33,260 nt of DNA from an uncultured Bacteroidales bacterium (GTDB lineage Bacteria > Bacteroidota > Bacteroidia > Bacteroidales > CAIXZF01), in assembly GCA_903923925.1 (NCBI GenBank), contig CAIXZF010000040.1, forward strand, positions 1 through 33,260. The letters run 5' to 3'. This document shows positions 1 to 6,374 of the stretch, piece by piece (the stretch's first letter is position 1; every line of letters begins with the position of its first letter). A model generated the notes under the pieces. The model ran no database searches and was not told where the DNA came from. It saw only the letters and a list, made by a program, of their open reading frames with translations. Made by a program: the position numbers and the translations under genes.

Positions 1-16
1 ATTGCCCATGGGCAAT
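1..16. repeat. 16-bp perfect palindrome at the window edge
   Basis: ATTGCCCATGGGCAAT reads the same on both strands. It starts at base 1, so it may be longer outside the window. It lies just upstream of the tandem repeats and the broken recombinase. It could be an operator, a recombination site or chance; nothing here decides. Confidence 0.5.
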
Positions 17-44
17 TCCAATTCCCTTGAATCATGCATTCTTA

Positions 45-116
45 TTTACCGAAAGTTGTGTATTCTTATTTTCCGAAAACTGTGCACTACTAATTGCCGA
101 AAACTGTGCAGTGTTA
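45..116 (+). repeat. three tandem 24-bp repeats
   Basis: Three consecutive 24-base units begin at 45, 69 and 93. Their shared core is CCGAAAACTGTGCA (the first unit reads CCGAAAGTTGTGTA). A partial unit precedes them (about 30-44) and the periodicity breaks at 117. There are no unique spacers, so this is not a CRISPR array. The reading frame is open through the repeats only because 24 is a multiple of three. The array ends exactly where recombinase homology begins, which suggests a rearrangement joint. Confidence 0.8.
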
Positions 117-665
117 TTTGCTGGTTACACTTTGACCACTGAAAATGTTTTCATTGATAAAATCCAGGGGAATACCCCATTCTTTGAGCGTCCCGAAGCT
201 GGTCGACTTTTCGAAGCAGCTTTCTCTTTGCAGGGAACTGAATCAGTAACTGTGGTTGTCGATAGCATCGACAGGTTGGGGAGAAATCTTTTGGATATCC
301 TGAAGACCATTGACACCTTCACCCGAAATGCCATAAATCTGAAGTTCCTGAAGGAAGGTTTTGAAACCATAATCAATGGTAAAGAAAATCCATTATCAAA
401 AATTGTGATATCGGTTATGGGTAGCATTGCGGAGTTAGAAAGAAATCGCATTAAAGACCGACAGAACGAGGGGATAGCTATAGCCAAGGCGAATGGGAAA
501 TTTAAGGGGAGAAAAGTTGGTAGCGTTCAGAGCCCGCAACGATTGCTGGAACGCCATGTTATTATTGTTCAGAAATTGAAGAAGGGGATGAGTGTGAGGG
601 ATGTGGCTGAAATAACTGGGAAGAGTACCGCTACGGTGATGAAAGTGAAGAAAGTATTATTTTGA
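117..665 (+). pseudogene. serine recombinase/resolvase, N-terminus lost
   Basis: The frame encodes most of a resolvase/invertase-type serine recombinase: the middle of the catalytic domain with SIDRLGRNLLDIL, the long E-helix segment SVMGSIAELERNRIKDRQNEG, then a GRKVG linker and a C-terminal helix-turn-helix (SVRDVAEITGKSTATVMKV). The family's N-terminal part, with the catalytic serine in a Y-x-R-V-S-T type motif, is missing. In its place the frame runs into 24-bp tandem repeats that encode a meaningless Cys/Phe-rich peptide. The only upstream start is a TTG at 27; the first in-frame ATG is far inside. Without the catalytic serine it cannot cut DNA, so I call it a pseudogene. It ends 11 bp before the convergent DUF4276 gene. 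It is probably left over from the mobile element that brought in the accessory genes. Confidence 0.8.
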
Positions 666-676
666 TGACAACACTC

Positions 677-1360
677 TTATAGATTTTCAAGCTTTGTAAT
701 CCACTCATTAAAATGGGGACACCTGCTCCGTAACATTGTTAATCCAATATCCCCTGCCACTAATGGACCCACTTGTGCTTTTTGTCCTTCATAATCATGT
801 AAATATTTAATAATTCTCTTGGAAGGCGCAGTTCGTTTATTCTCATTAATTTCTTCTGGCTTGATATTCCCGATGTCTTTTTTCAGTTTGTTAATACTCT
901 GCTGTTCATCAGGATACATTGTTACCAATCGGTCTGGATCAACTAACAAAAATGCTTCAAATTCATGTAATTGAACATATGGGATAAAGTGCGGATGATT
1001 TATGTTCTGAGCAATTGCAGCCTCCAAGGCAGTAATCCTTTGATAATGATCACTGATATTTCGGATTTCTGCTGTATATGGACTTTCTGCGTCTTTTGGG
1101 AAAGCATACAAATCAATAAAACTTGTGTAAAAAGTATTTGCTCTTCCTTTATCAGATTCAATCCATCTTAATACATCATTCTTAAATTTTACATATTTCA
1201 ACAACCCACCTTTGGCGGGTTTGCTGTTTACACTATCCCAACCTGTTCTGATTTTTCGAGCTGAAACAAAAATATTCAATGCACCAAAATGCGAAACCAT
1301 AATATCATTTACGAAGGTTTCTTCAGAACTTCCTTCAACAATAATATGCAAGTTCTTCAT
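677..1360 (-). CDS. DUF4276 family protein, Toprim-like partner of an ATPase
   Basis: This 227-residue protein matches the DUF4276 pattern as I know it: an N-terminal beta strand ending in VEGSSEETF (residues 8-16), a GG-x-x-KY stretch near 51-56, the acidic strand SFIDLYAFP (80-88), YVQLHEFEAFLL (128-139) and PSKRI near 179. DUF4276 is regarded as a Toprim-like fold, and E9, E13/E14 and D83 would be the candidate metal ligands. Its ATG overlaps the stop of the upstream ATPase gene as ATGA, and GGAGG sits about 8 bases ahead, so the two are translationally coupled. ATPase plus Toprim-like pairs (RloA/RloB, AbiL, PARIS-type) are known or suspected phage-defence modules, and that is the likely role here. 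Nuclease activity is inferred from the fold, not shown. Confidence 0.8.
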   Translation of the reverse strand: MKNLHIIVEGSSEETFVNDIMVSHFGALNIFVSARKIRTGWDSVNSKPAKGGLLKYVKFKNDVLRWIESDKGRANTFYTSFIDLYAFPKDAESPYTAEIRNISDHYQRITALEAAIAQNINHPHFIPYVQLHEFEAFLLVDPDRLVTMYPDEQQSINKLKKDIGNIKPEEINENKRTAPSKRIIKYLHDYEGQKAQVGPLVAGDIGLTMLRSRCPHFNEWITKLENL

Positions 1361-2460
1361 GGGCGGCCTCCTATAACATTTTTCTCCCAGATTTGCCCTG
1401 TTGAAAATTCTTCTAAGTAAGATTGAAGGTTGCCAGACTCTGGACGATGATATTCCGAATATCTTCCTTTACGGTCAATGACCACCAAATCGTCCAATTC
1501 AAAATTATTAACCAAACTTATAGATTGGGTAGCAATAAAAACCTGGCAATGTGTTGAGGCAGCTTTAATTAATCCCGCTACTGCATCAATTGCACTAGGA
1601 TGTAAGCCTAATTCGGGTTCATCTAAAAACAGTACAGCTGGTAAATCTTTCGGGTTTTGTGCCAAAAGGCTAATTAAAGCGATAGTTCTTAACATACCGT
1701 CCGATGCTTGTCCAGCGTTAAAAACTTTAGTGGTACCTTTTTCTTTCCAGCAAAGTAAAATTTGACCAAATTCGGGATAAAGTTCAAAATCATCGAAAAA
1801 TGGCAACACCAATCTTATGTATTTAATAATTCTTGTGTAGTAAGCTTTCTCAGCATTTTGAATTCGGTATAAAAAACTACCTAAGTTTTCTCCATTTTGT
1901 TTAAGCCATCTTCCATCAGATTGTGACCATTTCAATCGCATAGGTGCGGTATCACTGGTGTTGTGAAATTGGTAAACAATTAATTTTCTCAATAAATTCA
2001 ATATAATCTTTGCTGATTCATTAGTAGTCTCAGGAAGTTTTGCTTCTTCATGCCCAACACCACAACTTGACCAATCTGCTTTATTTTCAAATCTTTTTGC
2101 GGAATATCGATATTTCTCTTCTTTAAAAACAAGCTTGTCTGGTTTTGCAAACATCAGACTAAACTGATACTCGTTAAAACCTGTGCTAGTTTCTATTTCT
2201 ATATGGGCATCTATGCTTTTAGTAACGTCTGCACCGTCATGTAAAATATCATTAGCACCACCCAAGTAGGCTACATGTTCTTGCAGTTTCCCATCAGAAT
2301 TTAACATCCAACTCAAAAACTTAAAGAAGGAAATAAAATTACTTTTACCTGCGCCATTAGGGCCTAATAGAATATTAATAGGATGAGGTTCAAACCCTGA
2401 AATTTCTTTTATGCTTTTGTATCCTTTAATGGTAAAGGATTTTAGCTTTATATCTGACAT
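1357..2460 (-). CDS. AAA/SMC-like ATP-binding protein (AAA_15/AAA_21 type)
   Basis: This 367-residue protein is an ABC/SMC-type ATPase. It has an N-terminal strand and KGYKSI motif, Walker A GPNGAGKS (33-40), a degenerate signature QASDGM (251-256), Walker B VLFLDEPELGLHP (276-288) and a switch ATQS (310-313) where many relatives have ATHS. The middle third (about 60-240) is the helical insertion typical of RloA, OLD and AriA-like proteins. The start is ATG at 2458-2460. The gene is first of a two-gene operon and overlaps the DUF4276 gene by four bases. The family probably senses infection or DNA ends and controls the partner enzyme; that is inference from similar pairs. It is a full-length, intact-looking gene in a region full of broken ones. 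Confidence 0.85.
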   Translation of the reverse strand: MSDIKLKSFTIKGYKSIKEISGFEPHPINILLGPNGAGKSNFISFFKFLSWMLNSDGKLQEHVAYLGGANDILHDGADVTKSIDAHIEIETSTGFNEYQFSLMFAKPDKLVFKEEKYRYSAKRFENKADWSSCGVGHEEAKLPETTNESAKIILNLLRKLIVYQFHNTSDTAPMRLKWSQSDGRWLKQNGENLGSFLYRIQNAEKAYYTRIIKYIRLVLPFFDDFELYPEFGQILLCWKEKGTTKVFNAGQASDGMLRTIALISLLAQNPKDLPAVLFLDEPELGLHPSAIDAVAGLIKAASTHCQVFIATQSISLVNNFELDDLVVIDRKGRYSEYHRPESGNLQSYLEEFSTGQIWEKNVIGGRP

Positions 2461-2655
2461 TATATATATTATTACTGACTATGTTAATCGTTTGTAAATC
2501 TGGACAGAATGAACAAAATTAAAGCTTTTATATGACCAAGCCTCAATAGAGGACAATTTTAGCGAAAGTACAGGGATATAACTATAACACCTTCTGTTAA
2601 CTTTCTTTTAATAAAACCTCTTCATGCTGATATTAAACAATTTACAGTCATGTTG

Positions 2656-2663
2656 TACCTTTA
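2656..2663 (+). promoter_or_regulatory. possible -7 box upstream of a small membrane gene
   Basis: TACCTTTA, preceded by TTG, matches the Bacteroidota -7 consensus TAnnTTTG at seven of eight positions. It lies 21 bases before the ATG at 2685. I see no convincing -33 TTTG, so this is tentative. Confidence 0.35.
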
Positions 2664-2684
2664 CAATATTAATATTTATCCGTC

Positions 2685-2882
2685 ATGAAATCAAAGAATC
2701 TTGGTCTTCAGTTAGCTGGAACGATTTTCGGGCTGGTCGCCATAGCTCATATTATTCGCTTAGTAACAGGTTGTCCTGTTTCAATTTGCGAATGGTTGCT
2801 TCCAATCTGGATTAATGTTATGGGGGCTATAGCTTGTGGTTTTCTAAGTTGGTGGCTATGGAAGCTTTCTTTCCAGAAGTAA
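2685..2882 (+). CDS. small two-helix membrane protein
   Basis: This 65-residue protein has two hydrophobic segments (about residues 8-27 and 38-59) separated by a short loop with two cysteines (CPVSIC). It begins MKSKNLGLQLAGTIFGL and ends in a basic LWKLSFQK tail. I have seen similar small proteins in many bacteria, with the same AGTIFGLVAIAHIIRLVTG-like first helix and a WLW motif in the second, so it is probably a real gene of unknown function in the inner membrane. The start is ATG, 21 bases after a possible -7 box. It is read opposite to its neighbours, ending 11 bp before the convergent membrane-protein gene, so it looks monocistronic. Confidence 0.65.
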   Translation: MKSKNLGLQLAGTIFGLVAIAHIIRLVTGCPVSICEWLLPIWINVMGAIACGFLSWWLWKLSFQK

Positions 2883-2893
2883 GGTGATTATGA

Positions 2894-3307
2894 TCAACTC
2901 GATTGACCTTTCTGGTCTGCTATAACCTGTTTCAGAATTTTCCTGTAACCTTTCAGGAAGTTGATAATCTGGGTTTTACCTCTCATTGGAAGCTCATAAA
3001 TGCTGTAATGCGCAAGGATAAAAACCAAAAGCATTACTGATATAAAGTTCACCATCCTTGGAGTTATACCATATATTAATAATAGCAACGCTGGTAGCCA
3101 AAATAGTCCAATGAAAAAAGATCCGAAGTAAAACCACCTGTTAAGGGTCAGAAGTTTAAAGGAAATATCCTGATATTCCTTCTGATTCTCCTTCATAGTT
3201 CGTGACCTTGCTATAGCCTCCATTTCAATTAAACTTCTTGAAGTGGCTACCTTTTCATAATCAGTTACACCAGGTAAAGGGTCGGATAAAAAGAATATGC
3301 TTTTCAT
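2894..3307 (-). CDS. hypothetical membrane protein, last gene of the AAA+ operon
   Basis: I do not recognise this 137-residue protein. It has a soluble N-terminal part of about 55 residues with many charged residues (SRSLIEMEAIARSRTMKENQ), two membrane helices (about 57-77 and 86-104) and a basic C-terminal tail (KGYRKILKQ). The first helix is followed by GITPRMV, so the topology is probably two helices with both ends in the cytoplasm. It is the last of three or four minus-strand genes that start with the AAA+ ATPase at 5128. The shared direction suggests a common transcript, and the protein could anchor the ATPase module at the membrane. That role is inferred from position alone. Confidence 0.6.
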   Translation of the reverse strand: MKSIFFLSDPLPGVTDYEKVATSRSLIEMEAIARSRTMKENQKEYQDISFKLLTLNRWFYFGSFFIGLFWLPALLLLIYGITPRMVNFISVMLLVFILAHYSIYELPMRGKTQIINFLKGYRKILKQVIADQKGQSS

Positions 3308-3322
3308 AGTGTTTTGATTTGA

Positions 3323-3406
3323 CTAATTTGGGTAGATGGTCATTGCTTTCTTGATTTCCTCCAGACCAGCAGTTACGGTTGTCAGGGTTAGCTCTAAATT
3401 TCTCAT
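3323..3406 (-). CDS. possible 27-residue small protein
   Basis: A short frame starts at ATG (3404-3406), four bases after the stop of the acidic-protein gene, and ends with TAG at 3323-3325. A GGAG lies directly before the ATG, too close to act as a normal ribosome site. The peptide contains TAGLEEIKKAM, which resembles VHIGLEEIERLL in the neighbouring 143-residue protein. It may be a true small gene, or a decayed duplicate of that helix. The evidence is weak. Confidence 0.3.
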   Translation of the reverse strand: MRNLELTLTTVTAGLEEIKKAMTIYPN

Positions 3407-3410
3407 ACTC

Positions 3411-3842
3411 CTAGTTTTCGCAATAATCGTTCAGACAATCTTGTTTTACTGATTCATTAAGTTTACTGAAGAAATCCCGCACAATATCTTCAGCAGTAAG
3501 ATCTTGAGGTTTAACTACGGTCAGCAGTTTTTTCAGTTTTTGATTCTCAATCTTAATGTCGAATTCTTCAGGTGGGGAATATCTTTGAGTGACATCAAAA
3601 AGGAATACAGTAACATGGTCTTCAATATTAAGTGAGATATCATAGGAAAAAATGGGTTCTTCTTCGCCTTCTTCATAAATATTGATATCCGATAATCCTA
3701 TAATACTACGGAATTCATCTGGGATATCGCAATAATCAATATCTATAGATAACGGTCCACCATTTAACAACCTTTCGATTTCTTCTAAACCAATGTGGAC
3801 TTCCTTCATGATACGGTCTAACCCATACACATCATATATCAT
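3411..3842 (-). CDS. acidic hypothetical protein, second gene of the AAA+ operon
   Basis: This 143-residue protein is unrecognised. It is strongly acidic, with runs such as EEGEEEP (56-62) and few basic residues until the C-terminal third. An amphipathic helix (HIGLEEIERLLNG) lies near residues 16-28, a probable beta-rich centre (FSYDISLNIEDHVTVFLFDV) follows, and the end is helical. There is no signal peptide or membrane segment, so it should be cytoplasmic. It lies 56 bp downstream of the AAA+ ATPase in the same direction and ahead of the membrane protein at 2894-3307. An acidic soluble partner fits an adaptor or substrate of the ATPase, but nothing in the sequence proves it. Confidence 0.55.
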   Translation of the reverse strand: MIYDVYGLDRIMKEVHIGLEEIERLLNGGPLSIDIDYCDIPDEFRSIIGLSDINIYEEGEEEPIFSYDISLNIEDHVTVFLFDVTQRYSPPEEFDIKIENQKLKKLLTVVKPQDLTAEDIVRDFFSKLNESVKQDCLNDYCEN

Positions 3843-3898
3843 AGTTCTAGTTTTTACAGGTGAATATTGAGAACACGGTATCTTTATGCTGTTTCATA

Positions 3899-5128
3899 TT
3901 ACTTGTTAAATCCTAGTTTAGGTCTATTGTTTTTGTCAAGCTTTTCTTCACCGCAGAAACTAAAAATATCTGTTGTACTGATAGCTTTGTTGTAAACAAG
4001 CCTTTGTATTGTTGCTTTACGGGCGATGTTATCCATTTCACCTCCTGATAAATCAAATTTTTCAGCCAGTAATAAAGCATCATCATCTGAAAGTAGGGGA
4101 ATCTTTGATTTCCAAATCTTAGCTTTTGTTGTTGTATCTGGAACTTCAAATTCCAATTTCATAAGTAGTCTGCGACTAAAAGCAGGATCCAGATTCCTGT
4201 AATCGTTTAATGTACAAATAATTATACCGATATTATTTTCAAAAAACTCCAATAACATGTTTTGAATTGAATTTGTAGTAGCATCTAATGATCTTTTCAC
4301 CGAAACTCTCGTTGACAATATACTATCAGCCTCATTGAGTAACATAATAGGACATACTGCGCTGTTTTTCACAATGTTATTATACTTCTGGAAGATACCC
4401 CGAAGGTTGGATTCTGATTCGCCATAATAAGCACTTTTAAAATCAGTCACCTGGACAGGAAAAATAGCCCGACCTGTTTTTCTTGCTAACTGGTATACAG
4501 TAGCAGTCTTACCAGTACCAGCTTTTCCGTAGAATAACATGCTTATCCCACTTGTCTGGTTTTCTTCCAGAAGCTGTTTCTGGATTCTGGTGTATGTGTC
4601 ATTTTGAAGTAGTTCATAGATGACATCTAACTTGGAGGTAAAACGGTCATTGAAGAACAGATTAACTGCTGAAAGACTTTCTGCTTTAATCAGATTCGTA
4701 GATTCTGAATTCTTCAAAATCAACATTTCAGCATCCTTCCCGAAAAGCTTCAGGATAAAATCATTGGTGAGACTCACCCTTCCCTCAATTTTAAAGTGAT
4801 CAGCTTCAATTTTGACAATATTCTCTTTTACCACAATGGAGGTCCCTTGGAGTATTCCTTTCTTCATTTTTAACATCACCTGATTTTGATCCGTCACTTT
4901 TGACAGGAGATCATTTAATTCAACTGTCCTTCCGTGAATTGCGAAAATTGATAATGCGATAATCATAAGGATCTCTTCCTCTGTTAAATTAATATAAGAG
5001 TCCAGGAACTTGAAATAATCTAATGATTTATATTCTTCTTTCAAATCTTGAATGTTGTTTACCATCTCTGGTATGGTCATGCTGCTTTCATCTACATCTT
5101 CGAAAAACTCTTGTACTACATTCAGCAA
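3899..5128 (-). CDS. AAA+ ATPase with NEAD Walker B, first gene of an accessory operon
   Basis: This protein of 409 residues has an N-terminal helical domain of about 170 residues, then a classical AAA+ module: Walker A GKAGTGKT (201-208), a pore-loop-like YYGESESNLRGIF segment (234-246), Walker B IMLLNEAD (261-268), sensor 1 TLND (306-309), an arginine-finger region AFSRRL (316-321) and sensor 2 SGGEMDNIARKA (361-372). Asparagine replaces the first Walker B aspartate; I believe the NEA(D) form is usual in a large Bacteroidota group of ATPases, so it need not be dead. Such proteins remodel or unfold partners; the partner is unknown. The start is uncertain. The frame is open upstream to a stop at 5276-5278 but has no ATG there; TTG at 5126-5128 is the nearest start and Met17 (5078-5080) is the alternative. 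The operon continues with 3411-3842 and 2894-3307. The repeated 300-bp element begins 96 bp upstream. Confidence 0.75.
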   Translation of the reverse strand: MLNVVQEFFEDVDESSMTIPEMVNNIQDLKEEYKSLDYFKFLDSYINLTEEEILMIIALSIFAIHGRTVELNDLLSKVTDQNQVMLKMKKGILQGTSIVVKENIVKIEADHFKIEGRVSLTNDFILKLFGKDAEMLILKNSESTNLIKAESLSAVNLFFNDRFTSKLDVIYELLQNDTYTRIQKQLLEENQTSGISMLFYGKAGTGKTATVYQLARKTGRAIFPVQVTDFKSAYYGESESNLRGIFQKYNNIVKNSAVCPIMLLNEADSILSTRVSVKRSLDATTNSIQNMLLEFFENNIGIIICTLNDYRNLDPAFSRRLLMKLEFEVPDTTTKAKIWKSKIPLLSDDDALLLAEKFDLSGGEMDNIARKATIQRLVYNKAISTTDIFSFCGEEKLDKNNRPKLGFNK

Positions 5129-5223
5129 AGAGAAGATGTCCTGATTATGTTCTGGTCTGATTTTATTAGGTTTACCATAAATTATCTTATCAGTTATGGC
5201 TGGTGGGATAATAAAGCAAAGAT

Positions 5224-5521
5224 TGTGGACGGTGGCTTGAAGCCCGAAGAAGGTTTGATTAAAGTACCGCTTGTATCAGTTTTGCGATAGTGGCTGGTTT
5301 TATTTGTCCATGTTATACTTGATTGTGGCTACAATCATATGGCGAAAGAGTAGATTAAAGATAAGAAGAATCTCCGAGAAAAAAAAATTTTCGGTGTCAA
5401 AGTTTGGATAGGCTGATTGTCTGATATATACAGAGACTGATATAGGGCCACCATCGATACCAAATGGGGTTGATAATGGAGTTGGAGAGATGTGTTTGGT
5501 GATTTTTACTGACGGTTAAAT
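5224..5521 (-). repeat. 300-bp duplicated element, copy A
   Basis: This stretch matches 8946-9245. The first 88 bp (5224-5311) differ from the other copy at one base by eye (5294 c against 9016 t). The remaining 210 bp are clearly related but differ at roughly a quarter of positions with small indels. The 88-bp core is bounded by TGGAC (5226-5230) and its complement GTCCA (5306-5310), conserved in both copies, and contains CGGT...ACCG and the dyad GGCTTGAAGCC. Read on the minus strand, the core lies next to the AAA+ gene. No long reading frame spans it. It may be a folded recombination site, a cassette boundary or a leader; I do not recognise it. Confidence 0.8.
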
Positions 5522-5550
5522 CTTGAGTGCAAATTTTGTAATTTTGTATT

Positions 5551-5706
5551 ATGATAAAGCGGATCTACATTGATACTTCAGTTTTTGGAGGATACTTTGA
5601 TAAAGAATTCGAAAAGGAAACTGTTGCTTTTTTTCAAAAAATATTCGAAAAGCGGATAAAGGTCATTGTTTCGGAAATTTTTAATTATGAAGACGACAAC
5701 AAGTAA
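5551..5706 (+). pseudogene. PIN-domain toxin stub, N-terminal third only
   Basis: The frame from ATG 5551 gives 51 residues. The beginning MIKRIYIDTSVFGGYFD is the hallmark start of Bacteroidota PIN-domain proteins, with the first catalytic aspartate (IDTS) followed by a helix rich in Glu and Phe and a VIVSEIF strand. It stops with TAA at 5704-5706, where a PIN domain normally runs for about 130-150 residues with further acidic residues. The downstream 55-residue gene starts inside it at 5687 in another frame. The simplest reading is an internal deletion that removed the toxin's C-terminal two thirds and joined its stub to the partner gene. As a nuclease it should be inactive. Confidence 0.75.
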
Positions 5707-5854
5707 ACTGGATATAGTAAAGAAAATGCGTGAGATTCGGGATAAATTAAGCCTGGAAATAATGGATATGTCTTGGGAGCAAGAAAAGAAATACCTTGAA
5801 AATCAATTGGCTGAATTGAAATTAAGAAAACACAGGAAGCCACACGTTGTGTAA
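5687..5854 (+). CDS. small partner/antitoxin of the PIN toxin
   Basis: This 55-residue protein starts at ATG 5687, overlapping the end of the PIN stub by 20 bases. It is nearly all helical and highly charged: LDIVKKMREIRDKLSLEI, then MSWEQEKKYLENQLAEL, and a basic tail ending KHRKPHVV. Small proteins with a D-x-V-K-x-x-R-x-I-R-D-K helix and an M-S-x-E-x-x-x-x-Y-L segment usually accompany PIN proteins of this type in Bacteroidota, so I take it as the antitoxin. Usually they lie directly next to the full toxin, but here the toxin is only a stub. It ends three bases before the next small gene, suggesting that both are co-transcribed. Confidence 0.55.
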   Translation: MKTTTSKLDIVKKMREIRDKLSLEIMDMSWEQEKKYLENQLAELKLRKHRKPHVV

Positions 5855-5857
5855 CTG

Positions 5858-6007
5858 ATGGAAAATCAATATAATCCAGAAGATAAACCAATTACTGCTG
5901 AAACGGAACTGCTATTGGAAGAAATAGCTGAAGCCGTTAAGAACATAAATTTGGTAAATGAAGGTAAGTTAAAAGCCAGACCTGCTGAAGAACTGCTAAA
6001 TATCTAA
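5858..6007 (+). CDS. 49-residue antitoxin-like protein without a toxin
   Basis: This short gene runs from ATG 5858 to TAA 6005-6007. The product is acidic at the start (MENQYNPEDKPITAETELL), has a central helix LEEIAEAVKNINLVNEG and ends KLKARPAEELLNI. That ending (K-x-R-P-A-E-E-L-L-N-x-I/L) is familiar from small Bacteroidota antitoxins that precede a RelE/ParE-type toxin. No such toxin follows; instead a damaged XRE gene lies head-on nine bases away. It follows the 55-residue gene by three bases. Probably a genuine but orphaned antitoxin gene; function by resemblance only. Confidence 0.5.
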   Translation: MENQYNPEDKPITAETELLLEEIAEAVKNINLVNEGKLKARPAEELLNI

Positions 6008-6015
6008 ATACTGGT

Positions 6016-6180
6016 TTAAATGCTTACGCTTAGTTTTAGATGACCTCCAAGTCCTTCTCTGATTATTCTCATTAAGGTAGACAATCTGATGTCAGAAGCA
6101 TCATTTTCGATACGGGAAATATATGTCTTTGTTTTTCAGCATTTTACTGCAAGTTGTTCCTTGCGTTTATTATACCAAAC
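6016..6180 (-). pseudogene. XRE-family (HigA-like) antitoxin remnant with a nonsense codon
   Basis: On the minus strand a frame ending with TAA at 6016-6018 reads RKEQLAVKC, stop, KTKTYISRIENDASDIR, LSTLMRIIREGLGGHLKLSV. This is the second half of an XRE helix-turn-helix domain of the kind found in HigA antitoxins, where a glycine codon normally sits at the stop position (C-G-K-T-K). One base change, GGA to TGA, would explain it. Upstream of about 6180 the homology fades into unrelated sequence, and no start codon or partner toxin is visible. Dead gene. Confidence 0.7.
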
Positions 6181-6374
6181 GAAGCTTCAAAAGAACCTTT
6201 ACAACATTTTGCGATTACAATAGATAGTGTGGAGTAAGTGACGGGTATCGATTTCTTCTATCAGGTGCTGGCAACATGGTGGAGATTGATGTGTTTACCT
6301 AATCCAATATCAAATTTCCTAACTTCGCTCAACCCAAATATCAAATTTTTACAATAAAGGTTTACTCCAACAAC

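Noticed and set aside
45-116. CRISPR array
   Set aside because: The 24-bp units are directly adjacent, without spacers, and no cas gene is near.
5048-5290. 80-codon plus-strand frame ending GGLKPEEGLIKVPLVSVLR
   Set aside because: It lies antisense to the AAA+ gene and its end falls in the repeat core; in copy B the same frame has a TAG just upstream. Nucleotide identity of the core explains the shared peptide better than coding.
5224-5311. Integron attC site
   Set aside because: The core has inverted ends (TGGAC/GTCCA) but lacks the RYYYAAC and GTTRRRY core sites, genes point both ways, and no integron integrase is visible.
5539-5546. TAATTTTG as promoter of the PIN stub
   Set aside because: It matches the -7 box but is only four bases before the ATG, so the transcript would start within the gene, and no -33 box fits.
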